DNA from: Pseudomonas entomophila
GTDB taxonomy: Bacteria; Pseudomonadota; Gammaproteobacteria; Pseudomonadales; Pseudomonadaceae
Direction: 5' to 3'
NCBI RefSeq assembly: GCF_029478665.1
Contig: NZ_JARPQB010000015.1
Coordinates: 1-64,000, forward strand
Length of the DNA stretch: 64,000 nt
Shown: one piece after another, positions 34,576 to 43,470 of the stretch
How the letters are laid out: each line of letters starts with the position of its first letter
How positions within the stretch are numbered: the stretch's first letter is position 1
Program-made: the position numbers and the translations under genes
Notes under the pieces: model-generated
The model's input: only the letters and a program-made list of their open reading frames with translations
Databases searched by the model: none
What the model was told of the DNA's origin: nothing

Positions 34576-34976
34576 AGTCCTGTTCGTGAATGAGGACTAC
34601 CACAGCCTGCTGTCAAACAAGAAGGTGACAGCTGTACATGGGTTGACAGACCGGTGAACACGACCAGAAACCGGCGCACACGAGGTGCCCCACGCACAGC
34701 TGCCATAACGGCAAGGCCATGCGGTCTGTTCAGAGCGGCCTGTCAAAGCCGGTCGCTGATTCAAGCGACCCGCCGAGACTAGAGCCGCGCCAGAACGACC
34801 GCAACGAAAAAAAGGCGGCGGGAGTATGTTTGGGAAATGGACTACAGGAAAGGGGTTAAATCTGATTTCCAGGCCAGAAAGGCAATCCCGTACCGGATTG
34901 CCTGGCTCGGACCAGGGCATTTGCGGTGCCTATGTTCGCCGGCAAGCCGGCTCCTACAGAGCGGCCTGCAAGCGCG
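34576..34976. other. gene-poor stretch with REP and hairpin
   Basis: No supported gene. A single CCGGCAAGCCGG-type REP element lies at 34935-34957, and a hairpin AGGCAATCC-CGTACC-GGATTGCCT at 34880-34903; read on the reverse strand it is followed by TTTCTGG and could end the DUF6555-like transcript. Confidence 0.6.
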
Positions 34977-35225
34977 CTACAACGCCCCCGCCGGCTTGCT
35001 GCCCGACACCCGCCAGCGCACCTCGGTGATGCCATAGCGCTCGGCCATCGGCCGGCTCATTTTCCGGATCTTCTCGCGCCCGAACTTCGGGATGATGCCG
35101 ATACCCGCATCGCAACTGGCCCAGTGCCAGGCCTCGGCGTTGTCCAGATGCTCCAGGCGGATGACGAAACTGCGCGGCTGGCTGTGCAGCAGGTATTCGA
35201 TGACGTACAACTGGGGACTTGGCAT
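34977..35225 (-). CDS. DUF6555-like small protein
   Basis: 82 residues, MPSPQLYVIEYLLHSQPRSFVIRLEHLDNAEAWHWASCDAGIGIIPKFGREKI. The YVIEYLLHxxPxSFVIRxExxDNAEAWHWASCDAG block is characteristic of a small Pseudomonas family annotated DUF6555. Soluble, function unknown, single gene. Confidence 0.75.
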   Translation of the reverse strand: MPSPQLYVIEYLLHSQPRSFVIRLEHLDNAEAWHWASCDAGIGIIPKFGREKIRKMSRPMAERYGITEVRWRVSGSKPAGAL

Positions 35226-35311
35226 TGCTCGCGGCCCTCCTCTTCTCCTTGGATGACGCCTTCATTGATCATCGGTCGCCGGTAAAGATTCAAAAAAATT
35301 GTCGGACACGT

Positions 35312-35863
35312 TCAGGCATGCACGCTCCACTGGGTGGCGTCCGCCTCGATGGGCACGTCGTCGATGGCGTGGATCAAGCCACAGGCCAAGGCTTCCTGCG
35401 GGTCGAGAATTCGAGGGTGGGCCATCAGGTAGCGCGGCACATCCAGCACCTCGCCGGCACCCGCCGTGCGCTCGGCGACGATCTGAGCATACAGGCGCAG
35501 GTCGTAGTCCAGGCTCATGGCGTACTCCGCCATGCGCGCGTGGTCCACCGAGCCGTGCAGGGTCCAGTGGAACGGGTGGAACAGGAACTTGCTGCAGGCG
35601 CAGGCCGTGCGCTGCGCGCCGGCCAGGAACAGGATATTGCCCATCGACTCGACCGTGCCGAGGTTGTGGGTGTGCACCGGCACGGGCAACGACAGCAGGA
35701 AGTTGTACAGGGTGAAGCCATAGCTGCATTCGCCGCCCATGGTGGCGATGTTCAGTTGCAGCAGGTCCGCGCCCTGCTGCAGGGCCCGCGAGCAGGTGTT
35801 GATCAGGTTGCCGCAGGTCGATGAATTGATCGGGCCGGTGTAGTGGATGATGTGCCTGGCCAT
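35312..35863 (-). CDS. ClpP/crotonase-fold serine protease-like protein
   Basis: 183 residues from ATG 35863 with GGAGA upstream. MARHIIHYTGPINSSTCGNLIN leads to SGGE-like MGGECSYGFTLYNFLLSL, and the nucleophile region GTVESMGNILFLAGAQRTACACSKFLFHPFHW has Ser in ESMG and His in FLFHP, the Ser/His spacing of ClpP and related Ser-Lys/Ser-His proteases. Length is near ClpP (about 190-200) but the sequence is far from housekeeping ClpP. Cytosolic; substrate unknown. Six bases beyond its neighbour's end lies the iron-permease-like gene, so they may be co-transcribed. Confidence 0.75.
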   Translation of the reverse strand: MARHIIHYTGPINSSTCGNLINTCSRALQQGADLLQLNIATMGGECSYGFTLYNFLLSLPVPVHTHNLGTVESMGNILFLAGAQRTACACSKFLFHPFHWTLHGSVDHARMAEYAMSLDYDLRLYAQIVAERTAGAGEVLDVPRYLMAHPRILDPQEALACGLIHAIDDVPIEADATQWSVHA

Positions 35864-35877
35864 ACCGTTCTCCAGAG

Positions 35878-36273
35878 TCAGTCCTTCGAGTGATCGTCTG
35901 CGGACGCGCCGCCAGGTGCCTGCGCGCCGCGCTCCCCCATCCGCTGGTACTGCTTGCGCAAGGCATGCAACGCGGCGGGGTCAAGGTCTTCGAGGTCGAG
36001 CAAGGCCTTGTGGGCGCGATGGGTGGTGCGCAACAGCTCGTCGATCTTGATGTGCAACTCGTCGTTATCGCGGTTCTGGGTGTTCTGGATGAGGAACACC
36101 ATCAGGAACGTGATGATGGTGGTCGAGGTGTTGATCACCAGTTGCCAGGTGTCGTTGAAGCCGAACAACGGCCCGCTGACGCCCCAGGCCAGGATCAGCA
36201 AAACGGCGACGGCGAAGGTCAGCGGGCGCCCGCTCCAGTTGGCCAGCCATTGGGCGAAACGGTCGAATCTCAT
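35878..36273 (-). CDS. low-affinity iron permease-like membrane protein
   Basis: 131 residues from ATG 36273 after AGAGGG. MRFDRFAQWLANWSGRPLTFAVAVLLILAWGVSGPLFGFNDTWQLVINTSTTIITFLMVFLIQNTQNRD is the signature of the low-affinity iron permease family: two helices, the invariant GPxFxFxDTWQLVINTxTTIxTFLMVFLIQNTQNRD block and a cytoplasmic coiled tail. Real iron transport by bacterial members is not established. First gene of a probable pair with the ClpP-like gene, 14 bases apart. Confidence 0.88.
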   Translation of the reverse strand: MRFDRFAQWLANWSGRPLTFAVAVLLILAWGVSGPLFGFNDTWQLVINTSTTIITFLMVFLIQNTQNRDNDELHIKIDELLRTTHRAHKALLDLEDLDPAALHALRKQYQRMGERGAQAPGGASADDHSKD

Positions 36274-36470
36274 GGTGTGCCCTCTTTTCATCCCAGCCAC
36301 GGCAGGGAGACGGTAAGCCCGAGCCCCGCCCTGCGGTGGAGGGGCAATGGCGGGACAAAGTTCCAACCAGCCCGTCGCCCTTGATGCCGCCCGCTTGTCT
36401 GTCGCCCTGAACCTGGCCGCCGCCCACCGGGTCGCAACCCAAGACGCCTGGAAAAATTCGGGAAGACCGC

Positions 36471-37238
36471 GTGAACAAGCCCCTGGCAACGCCCCGCTCC
36501 ATCGACGACACCCAGGTACGACACCTGACGGTGATGACCCTCAACGTGCACAAGGGCTTCACCCCGTTCAATCGGCGCTTCATCCTCCCCGAGCTGCGCG
36601 AGGCCGTGCGCGCCACCGGGGCCGACCTGGTGTTCCTCCAGGAAGTGCATGGCAGCCAGCGGCGGCATGCCTCGCGTCACCCAGGCTGGCCCGAGGCGCC
36701 GCAGTACGAGTTCCTCGCCGACAGCATGTGGCCGCAGTTCGCCTACGGCCGCAACGCGGTCTACCCCCATGGCGACCATGGCAACGCGCTGCTGTCGAAG
36801 TTTCCCATCCGCGACCACGTCAACCTGGACGTGTCGGTCCACGGCAACGAGGAGCGCGGCCTGCTGCACTGCCTGCTCGACGTGCCAGGCCAGGGGCCGG
36901 TGCACGCCATCTGCGTGCACCTGGGCCTGCGCGAAGGCCAGCGCCAGCGCCAGGTCGAGCTGCTGCTGGCGTTGCTCGGGCGCCTGCCGCCCGCCGAGCC
37001 GGTCATCGTCGCCGGCGACTTCAACGACTGGCGCCTGAAGGCCGATGCGCTGCTGGCCGGGCACCTGGTCGAGGCGTTCGGCACGCCGGCGCGCAGCTTC
37101 CCGGCACGCCTGCCGCTGCTGCGCCTGGACCGCATCTACCTGCGCAATGCGCGCGCCGAACAAGCCCGGGTGCTGTCCCGCTACCCGTGGTCACATTTGT
37201 CCGACCATGCCCCCCTGGTGGCGGAGGTGACCCTGTGA
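36471..37238 (+). CDS. ybhP: endonuclease/exonuclease/phosphatase-family protein YbhP
   Basis: 255 residues from GTG 36471, with GGAAGA upstream. EEP-fold motifs: MTLNVHKGF, VFLQEVHG (metal-binding Glu), VAGDFNDWR, and the terminal WSHLSDHAPLVAE with the catalytic His. The same three families in the same order, ybhP-clsB-ybhN, form an operon in E. coli. The stop overlaps the clsB GTG start (GTGA). A phosphodiesterase acting on lipid head groups is a reasonable inference from context. Confidence 0.88.
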   Translation: MNKPLATPRSIDDTQVRHLTVMTLNVHKGFTPFNRRFILPELREAVRATGADLVFLQEVHGSQRRHASRHPGWPEAPQYEFLADSMWPQFAYGRNAVYPHGDHGNALLSKFPIRDHVNLDVSVHGNEERGLLHCLLDVPGQGPVHAICVHLGLREGQRQRQVELLLALLGRLPPAEPVIVAGDFNDWRLKADALLAGHLVEAFGTPARSFPARLPLLRLDRIYLRNARAEQARVLSRYPWSHLSDHAPLVAEVTL

Positions 37239-38437
37239 AACAGGCCTGGCGCGAGGGCAACCATGTCGAACTGCTGATCAACGGCGAGCAGTACTACCCG
37301 CGCGTGTTCGAAGCCATGGCCCAGGCGCGCCAGGAAATCCTCCTGGAAACCTTCATCATCTACGACGACAAGGTCGGCCAGCCCTTGCGCCAGGCCCTGA
37401 TCGACGCGGCCCGGCGCGGGGTGCGGGTCGAGGTGGCGGTGGACGGCTACGGCACCGCGGACCTGCCCGACGATTTCATCGCCTCGATGACCGAAGCCGG
37501 GGTGCGTTTCCACTCGTTCGATCCGCAACCACGGCTGGCCGGCATGCGCACCAACCTGTTCCGCCGCCTGCACCGCAAGATCCTGGTGATCGACGGGCAA
37601 CGCGCGTTCATCGGCGGCATCAACTACAGCGCCGACCACCTCGACGATTTCGGCCCGCAGGCCAAACAGGACTATGCCGTGGAGGTCGTCGGCCCGGTGG
37701 TGGCCCAGGTGCACGCGTCCTCCTGCCGAATGCTCGCACCGGTGCTGGATGCCGCCAGCCAGGTCCAGCCGGGCTGCATCGCCGCAGGCCCGGCCAGCGC
37801 CATGCTGGTGGAGCGCGACAACCGGCGCCATCGCAACGATATAGAGGTCTGTTACCTGCAGGTCTTCCGCGAGGCCAAGCAACGTATCGTCGTGGCCAAC
37901 GCCTACTTCTTCCCTGGCTACAGGCTGCTGCGCGAACTGCGCAACGCCGCTCGACGCGGGGTCGAGGTGACCCTGATCCTCCAGGGGCAACCGGACATGC
38001 GCTGGGTACGCGCGCTCTCGCGGTTGCTCTACAACTACCTGTTGCGCGACAACGTGCGCATCCACGAGTACTGCCCGCGGCCGCTGCACGGCAAGGTGGC
38101 GTTGGTGGACGACGACTGGTCCACGGTGGGCTCGAGCAACCTGGACCCACTGAGCCTGTCGTTCAACCTCGAAGCCAACCTGCTGATCCGCGACCGTGCG
38201 TTCAACGAACACCTGCACCAGCACTTGAGCCAACTGACCCGGGAGTACTGCAAGGCCGTGACGCTGGAGCGCATGGTCCGTGGCTACTGGTGGCGCGCAC
38301 CGTTGATCTTCCTGGGTTTCCACATCACCCGCTATTTCCCGCGTATCGCCGGTTGGTTCCCGGCGCACCGGCAACGCCTGCAGTCGCTGCCAACCGACAG
38401 CGAGGCCCCGGCCGACTACCACGGGGGCAAGACCTGA
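37235..38437 (+). CDS. clsB: cardiolipin synthase B
   Basis: 400 residues from GTG 37235. Two phospholipase-D HKD motifs: HRKILVIDGQRAFIGGIN (H113) and HGKVALVDDDWSTVGSSNLDP (H285). The short N-terminus without transmembrane helices distinguishes ClsB from ClsA. It makes cardiolipin from phosphatidylglycerol (ClsB can also make PG from PE and glycerol) at the inner membrane. Overlaps ybhP and ybhN by four and one bases, so the three are translationally coupled. Confidence 0.93.
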   Translation: MKQAWREGNHVELLINGEQYYPRVFEAMAQARQEILLETFIIYDDKVGQPLRQALIDAARRGVRVEVAVDGYGTADLPDDFIASMTEAGVRFHSFDPQPRLAGMRTNLFRRLHRKILVIDGQRAFIGGINYSADHLDDFGPQAKQDYAVEVVGPVVAQVHASSCRMLAPVLDAASQVQPGCIAAGPASAMLVERDNRRHRNDIEVCYLQVFREAKQRIVVANAYFFPGYRLLRELRNAARRGVEVTLILQGQPDMRWVRALSRLLYNYLLRDNVRIHEYCPRPLHGKVALVDDDWSTVGSSNLDPLSLSFNLEANLLIRDRAFNEHLHQHLSQLTREYCKAVTLERMVRGYWWRAPLIFLGFHITRYFPRIAGWFPAHRQRLQSLPTDSEAPADYHGGKT

Positions 38438-39396
38438 TGACCACGCCACGCTGGAAGACCTGGAGCAAACGCCTGCTGACCGTGCTGTTCCTGGTGCTGG
38501 TCCCGGTGCTGCTGTTCACCCTGGCGCGAAACCTGGACTGGCGCGAAGTGCGCCAGGCGCTGCTGACCTACCGGCCCTCGACCCTGGCCCTGGGGTTGCT
38601 GCTGGCCCTGTGCAGCTACCTGGTGTTCGCCAGCTACGACCTGCTCGCCCGCGCCTACACCGGCCATCGCTTGCCGGCGCGCCAGGTACTGCCGGTGGCG
38701 TTCGTCTGCTATGCGTTCAACCTCAACTTCACCACCTGGGTTGGCGGCGTGGCCCTGCGTTATCGCTTGTATGGCAGGCTGGGCCTGGATACCGCGACCA
38801 TCACCCGCATCCTTACCCTGGGCCTGTTGACGAACTGGATGGGCTACCTGCTGCTGGCCGGCACGGTGTTCGCCCTGGGCGGGGTCAGGCTGCCGGAAAG
38901 CTGGACGGTGGGCGCCGGCGGCCTGCGCCTGATCGGTGTACTGATGGTGGCGGTCGCGTTGGCTTACCTGTTCGCCTGTGCCTTCGCCAGGCGGCGCACG
39001 TGGGAGCTGCGCGGACATGAAGTCACCCTGCCGAGCCTGCGCCTGGCGTTGTGCCAGCTGGCCCTCGGAGCAAGCAACTGGGCGTTGATGGCCGCCCTGA
39101 TCCACCTGCTGCTGCCCGCTGAGCTGTTTTATCCCTCGGTGCTGGGCGTGTTGCTGATCAGTTGCGTGGCGGGCGTGGTCGTCCATGTTCCCGCAGGGCT
39201 CGGCGTGCTGGAGGCCGTGTTCCTCGCCCTGCTTCACGGCCAGCTCGGCCAGGGCACGCTGGTCGCCGCGCTGCTGGGCTATCGAACGTTGTACTACCTG
39301 ATCCCGCTGCTATTGGCGGTGGTGACCTACCTGATCCTCGAGAAGCGCGCCAAGGCCTTGCGCCGACAGGCCGGGCCGGCCCTCGACAAACACTGA
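38437..39396 (+). CDS. ybhN: YbhN/LPG-synthase-TM family membrane protein
   Basis: 319 residues, MTTPRWKTWSKRLLTVLFLVLVPVLLF, with about eight hydrophobic helices and the family blocks FNLNFTTWVGGVALRYRLYGRLGLD and HVPAGLGVLEAVFLALL. The family is related to the flippase half of lysylphosphatidylglycerol synthetases (UPF0104). Last gene of the ybhP-clsB-ybhN operon; a lipid transport or flipping role is inferred. Confidence 0.88.
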   Translation: MTTPRWKTWSKRLLTVLFLVLVPVLLFTLARNLDWREVRQALLTYRPSTLALGLLLALCSYLVFASYDLLARAYTGHRLPARQVLPVAFVCYAFNLNFTTWVGGVALRYRLYGRLGLDTATITRILTLGLLTNWMGYLLLAGTVFALGGVRLPESWTVGAGGLRLIGVLMVAVALAYLFACAFARRRTWELRGHEVTLPSLRLALCQLALGASNWALMAALIHLLLPAELFYPSVLGVLLISCVAGVVVHVPAGLGVLEAVFLALLHGQLGQGTLVAALLGYRTLYYLIPLLLAVVTYLILEKRAKALRRQAGPALDKH

Positions 39397-39447
39397 CGCC
39401 ATGAACAGGGGCGCTTGCAAGGACTGACTGCGCGGCGCAACGAAGGT

Positions 39448-40590
39448 CTACTCGATTTCACCCTGTGGCAACCCGGCACTTGGACAATGCGCGGCCATGA
39501 CCTGCCTGGCCACCGCCCGCAGCGCCTCGCTGCCGGCCAGGCCGTTCTCCCGAGCCTGCGCATACACCGCGCGCTGGCGATCGGCACTGGTGCCTTCGCG
39601 CAGGATGCGCCGGGCCTGCATGAACGAGCGTTCGGCATCGGCGCTGTCGGCCGGCAGCCATGCCTGCAATTGCGCCAGCCAGCCTTCGGCGCTCACCGGT
39701 TGCTGGTCGACGGCACCGATGAACGTCCCTCGACGGCCATGCCGTGCCGCGCGCCAGTAGTTCTCCTGGGTGATCCAGCGCACCTCGCGGCTGATGGCCA
39801 TGCCGTCGTGGCGCGCCAGGGCATGCTCCACAAGGTGGCGGAACAGACCAGCAATGGCCAGCCCATCCTCCAGCCGCGGGCAGCCGTCGCAGATGCGCAG
39901 CTCCACCGTCGGGAAACGCCGTGACGGCCGGATCGCCCACCAGAAGTCGCCGTCCTCGGCCAACGTGCCGGTGCGCTGCAACAACGCCCGGTAACGCAGG
40001 TACGCACCCCAGTCGGCCAGGGGTTCGGGCAGGCCCATGTGCGGCCACTCGCCACAGATGACCCGCCGATAGCTCATGTAGCCCGTGTCCTGCCCGCCCC
40101 ACAGGGGTGACGAGGTGCTCAGCGACAGGAACAAGGGCAGCCAGTACAGCACGCGGTTGATCAGTTGCATGCGGTCGGTGCCGGCCGGCACGCCGACGTG
40201 CACGTGCAGGCCGTTCAAAAGGCTGCGTCGGGCGACCAACTGGTAGTCGTCGAACAGCTGCCGGAAATGCGCGGTACCACGGGGATGCTGGCGCAGCCAC
40301 TGGGCGCTGGGATGGCTGGCCGCGCCGTACAGGCCGACACCGAAGTCGGCAAGGGCCTCGCCCAGGCGCTGGCGGCTTTCGCCCAGGAAGCTTCGCGCCT
40401 GGTACAGGCTGTCGAATACCGGCGAGACCACCTCGATCTGGCTGAGGAACATCTCTTCGGCGAATGTGGCCCCCAGCACTTCCCGGCAACGTCGGGCCAC
40501 TGCCGGCGCAGGGCTGGCCAGCACTTGCCCAGTGGCCATGTCGGCCAACAGGTATTCCTCCTCGATGCCGAACGTGCAGGGAAGCACCAT
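39448..40590 (-). CDS. YbdK-family carboxylate-amine ligase
   Basis: 380 residues, MVLPCTFGIEEEYLLADMATGQVL. The FGIEEEY start, HPSAQW, NGLHVHVGVP and WPHMGLP... RFPTVELRICD blocks belong to the glutamate-cysteine ligase family 2 (YbdK). Such enzymes activate a carboxylate with ATP and join it to an amine; E. coli YbdK has only weak Glu-Cys ligase activity, so the natural substrate is unknown. Last gene of a three-gene operon behind a methyltransferase (7-base gap) and a diiron oxygenase-like enzyme, suggesting a dedicated small-molecule pathway. Confidence 0.88.
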   Translation of the reverse strand: MVLPCTFGIEEEYLLADMATGQVLASPAPAVARRCREVLGATFAEEMFLSQIEVVSPVFDSLYQARSFLGESRQRLGEALADFGVGLYGAASHPSAQWLRQHPRGTAHFRQLFDDYQLVARRSLLNGLHVHVGVPAGTDRMQLINRVLYWLPLFLSLSTSSPLWGGQDTGYMSYRRVICGEWPHMGLPEPLADWGAYLRYRALLQRTGTLAEDGDFWWAIRPSRRFPTVELRICDGCPRLEDGLAIAGLFRHLVEHALARHDGMAISREVRWITQENYWRAARHGRRGTFIGAVDQQPVSAEGWLAQLQAWLPADSADAERSFMQARRILREGTSADRQRAVYAQARENGLAGSEALRAVARQVMAAHCPSAGLPQGEIE

Positions 40591-40597
40591 GGCGGCG

Positions 40598-41551
40598 TCA
40601 ACCGTTGCGGGTGACCGTCAGGGCCACCGCCGCGATGCGTTCGACCTGCTCGTAGCCAGGCTCGAGCAATTGTTCGCCAAACACATCAGGGTCGAGCTCT
40701 TCGTAGACCCAGCTGAACGCAGGCCCCGCCAGGCGCAGGCGGGCCGCCTCGAGCAACGCATCCCGGCCGTCGACGACGGCGACGCCCGTATAGAGCAACA
40801 AGGTGCCACCGGGTACCAGGCGTTCGCAGGCCTGCTCGACGATGCGCAGCGACAGCCCCGCGCCCAACCTGCCGCCACCATGGCGATAGACACGCGCGCT
40901 GGCGTCGAGCATGTAGGGTGGGTTGGCCACTATCAGGTCGAAGTTGCCGCTGACGCCACCGAGCAGGTCGCAGGCTAGCGGCGAGACATTGGCGACGCCG
41001 GCCAATGCGGCGTTGACCGCCGTGTAGCGCAGGGCCAGTGGGTTGATGTCCACGGCGGTGACCTGGGCATGCGGGGCTGCTCGGGCAATCGACAAGGCCC
41101 CGACACCCGTGCCGCATCCGATGTCCATGGCATGCCGTAACGGGTGAGGACAGTGCTGAAGATGGCCATGGATGACCCGGACGAACCGGTGGCTGTCCGG
41201 ACCGAAGAACACCGCGTCGTGGCTATCAGTGGGCCAGGCCGAATGAACCAGCAGCAGGTCGTCCAGGCTCGACCAACGCACCGTGCTGCGTAACAGGTCA
41301 CCTTGCTCCAGCAGCACACCCGCCGCCGTCAGCAGGGCCAATTCGTCGGCACTGATCAATGAGGGGGCGAACGGTCGGCTCCAGCCGAACACATCACGCA
41401 GGTTGCGTGCGTGGCGCGCCTCGGGCCGCTCATTGACCCGGGCCTGGGTGGCCGGGGTCACGCACGTGAAGCGGTAGCCGTCGGCGCGCAGGCGCCGCCC
41501 CAGTTGCAACAGGGCCTCGTCAGCGTGGGCCGGGTTCTGGTCGAGCGGCAT
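40598..41551 (-). CDS. class I SAM-dependent methyltransferase
   Basis: 317 residues. The Rossmann methyltransferase core has motif I MDIGCGTGVGALSIA (about residue 143), the acidic end of strand 2 VTAVDINPLAL, and the NPPY motif in IVANPPYMLD, typical of N-methyltransferases such as PrmB/PrmC/RlmG. An N-terminal ~130-residue domain precedes it. NPPY enzymes methylate amino or amide nitrogen, in rRNA, protein glutamines or small molecules. Its start overlaps the stop of the upstream diiron enzyme (ATGA), so the target may be that pathway's product rather than the ribosome. Confidence 0.82.
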   Translation of the reverse strand: MPLDQNPAHADEALLQLGRRLRADGYRFTCVTPATQARVNERPEARHARNLRDVFGWSRPFAPSLISADELALLTAAGVLLEQGDLLRSTVRWSSLDDLLLVHSAWPTDSHDAVFFGPDSHRFVRVIHGHLQHCPHPLRHAMDIGCGTGVGALSIARAAPHAQVTAVDINPLALRYTAVNAALAGVANVSPLACDLLGGVSGNFDLIVANPPYMLDASARVYRHGGGRLGAGLSLRIVEQACERLVPGGTLLLYTGVAVVDGRDALLEAARLRLAGPAFSWVYEELDPDVFGEQLLEPGYEQVERIAAVALTVTRNG

Positions 41552-42888
41552 CAGCCCTGCCCTCCGCTGGCCAGCCCCGTGGCGATGATGTAGGCACGGG
41601 TGGCCTGCAAGCCGTGAGGCAAGGCATGGCGGTTGCCGGCCATCGCCTCGATGGATTGATCGATATCGAACCCTTGCTGCCCCGCAGGCCGCTCATCCTC
41701 CAGGGCCAGCGCGTTCTCCCATTGTCCCGGCGGCACCCGACGAACCTCGGGGCCCTGCCAGCTGCCGGCAATCCAGTCATGCCAGAGCTGCTTCTCATAA
41801 GCGTTGAATACCCCGAACATGGCCGCGGTGGGGCCCTCGATCAGCGTCCACAGCCGGCTTTGCGCGGGGTCTGCGTCGCGCTTCACCCAGCCTTGCGTCT
41901 GCAGGGCATCAAGGAACGCGGGGATTGAACCCGGCTCGGCGAGCCATTGGTTGACGGTACGTCCCTGCAGGCGGCAGCGGTCCGAATGCATGAATTGGCC
42001 AAACACCCGCTTACGCTGCAACGCCGCGAGCAGTTCGGCCTGAAGGTCGAACGAGGCGATCAACGTCGGCGTATCGATGCCAAGGTCGTTGAGCCGGTAG
42101 CCGTGGCGGACACGCAGGTAGAACGCGCCGCCGTCATCGCTGGGCAACAGCAGGCGCAAGCTTTCCAGCGAACGCCGGGCGTGGCCGCTGGCCGCATTGT
42201 CGATGGTGACGTGAAGCTGGAAGTAATGGGCGTCGATACCCAGTTCGGCCAGTTCGTGCGTGGTGATGAGCAAGTGCAGCGGCGGTTGCTCATAGCCCAG
42301 GTTGTAGCCGATCACTTCGGGCAGGAAGCGTTCGCCGTGCTGGCCCAAGGCAAGCTGCACGGCACCTTGCAGGTAACGAGCGGGGGGCAGTGGCAGCCCT
42401 TGCAGGCAACCCAGATGGCTGAGCAGGCGCTGGTAGACCAGCACATGGTTGCAACGCGCGTCTCCATCACCCAGCTCTTCGAGGTAAGTGCGGATCAGCC
42501 CGTGGAAGCGCGGGTCACGCCAATGGCGCAGGGTGCCGTGCAGCCAGGCGCCGTCGACCGCCTTGGTCGGCGCTACCTGTTGCAGGAACCACAATGCCTG
42601 GGCGCGAGTGGCGAAATAGCGTCGCCCCGCCCCCTGACACCGCTGCCGCAGATAGGCCGCATGCTCGCGGGCGACCTGCGCGGCACGGGCAGTGGCCCAT
42701 TCGGGCAGAAGGTCGGGGTGGTCGGGCAAATCGTCTTCCAGGGTGCTGACGCGGCATAACAGCGCCTCCAACCTGGCCTCGGCCTGAATATCATGGCCTT
42801 CCAGCAATGCCCGGTATCGATGCGCCAGTCCATGGGCCGAGCTCGGGGCGGTCACCTTGAATGCGGTGTCATGGGTCAGTGCCACCAT
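41551..42888 (-). CDS. heme-oxygenase-like diiron (iron-containing redox) enzyme
   Basis: 445 residues from ATG 42888 (MVALTHDTAFKVTAP), preceded by GAGGTG; a GTG nine bases upstream is less likely. The C-terminal half has the metal-ligand pattern of the heme-oxygenase-like diiron oxidase (HDO) superfamily: Glu in YLEELGDGD, His in NHVLVY, and ELAELGIDAHYFQLHVTIDNAASGHA, with Glu, His, Asp and His at the right spacing. Known HDO members (UndA, SznF, CADD, BesC) oxidise or cleave amino-acid-derived carboxylates and amines. First gene of the three-gene operon; substrate unknown. Confidence 0.8.
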   Translation of the reverse strand: MVALTHDTAFKVTAPSSAHGLAHRYRALLEGHDIQAEARLEALLCRVSTLEDDLPDHPDLLPEWATARAAQVAREHAAYLRQRCQGAGRRYFATRAQALWFLQQVAPTKAVDGAWLHGTLRHWRDPRFHGLIRTYLEELGDGDARCNHVLVYQRLLSHLGCLQGLPLPPARYLQGAVQLALGQHGERFLPEVIGYNLGYEQPPLHLLITTHELAELGIDAHYFQLHVTIDNAASGHARRSLESLRLLLPSDDGGAFYLRVRHGYRLNDLGIDTPTLIASFDLQAELLAALQRKRVFGQFMHSDRCRLQGRTVNQWLAEPGSIPAFLDALQTQGWVKRDADPAQSRLWTLIEGPTAAMFGVFNAYEKQLWHDWIAGSWQGPEVRRVPPGQWENALALEDERPAGQQGFDIDQSIEAMAGNRHALPHGLQATRAYIIATGLASGGQG

Positions 42889-43023
42889 GGCAGGCACCTC
42901 GCTTGTCGATTCTGTGATGGGGCTTCGGGAGAGGTTGGTTTGCTCCAGGCGGCGCGATACGGATGGGGTGTTGTCCTGAGGGACTACGCAGTGCCAGGCG
43001 AACCCGGCACTGCACGCCCGTGC

Positions 43024-43215
43024 TTACGAACGGCCGCCCTTGCGACCGGATTCGGTGTCGCGCTGGCCGCCACCCGCGCTCTGGCCGCCCTTGCGGCCTG
43101 CCTCGGAGGCTTTCTCGCGGTCGTTGGCGAAATTGCCCGGGTTCTTCGATCCACCCTGGCTGCCGGTTTTGTGGCTGTCCTCGCGACCGGTCATGTTGCT
43201 GTCTTTGTTGGCCAT
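43024..43215 (-). CDS. KGG-motif stress-induced protein
   Basis: 63 residues, MANKDSNMTGREDSHKTGSQGGSKNPGNFANDREKASEAGRKGGQSAGG. Three (R/K)KGG-type repeats in a Gly/Lys/Asp-rich, disordered protein match the stress-induced KGG family (YciG, Con-10-like), typically under general stress or stationary-phase control. It lies 135 bases upstream of the diiron-enzyme operon on the same strand, hinting that the operon may share stationary-phase expression. Confidence 0.92.
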   Translation of the reverse strand: MANKDSNMTGREDSHKTGSQGGSKNPGNFANDREKASEAGRKGGQSAGGGQRDTESGRKGGRS

Positions 43216-43423
43216 GGTTGCAAAACCTCATATCGCTGAAGGGATGCACGGCGGTATGCCGTACATGGGTTGGGAGTACGGCGCAAAGTACGGATTCGGT
43301 TTATTCCGCGCGGATCGGACCGGTGGCGCTAAACATGCGGCCACGCTGTATTTGGGGCACAAGTGGACGCCGCCGCGACCGCGCCGGGATTGACCCTTGG
43401 AGGAAAGCATCTTAACCTTTACA

Positions 43424-43443
43424 AACCTACCGATAGGTAGGTT
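43424..43443. promoter_or_regulatory. palindromic operator for the TetR regulator
   Basis: AACCTACCGATAGGTAGGTT: 8-base inverted arms around GATA, 27 bases before the exporter start. A classic TetR-type operator, and the TetR gene is the second gene of this transcript, so autoregulation is likely. Confidence 0.8.
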
Positions 43444-43470
43444 GATTTTTCGCTTAAATGGATCCCCTTC

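Noticed and set aside
43243..43392. Short forward ORF MHGGMPYMGWEYGAKYGFGLF ... YLGHKW
   Set aside because: Looks a little like the last strands of a beta-barrel, but it has no properly spaced ribosome site and is too short; recorded as a possible remnant only.
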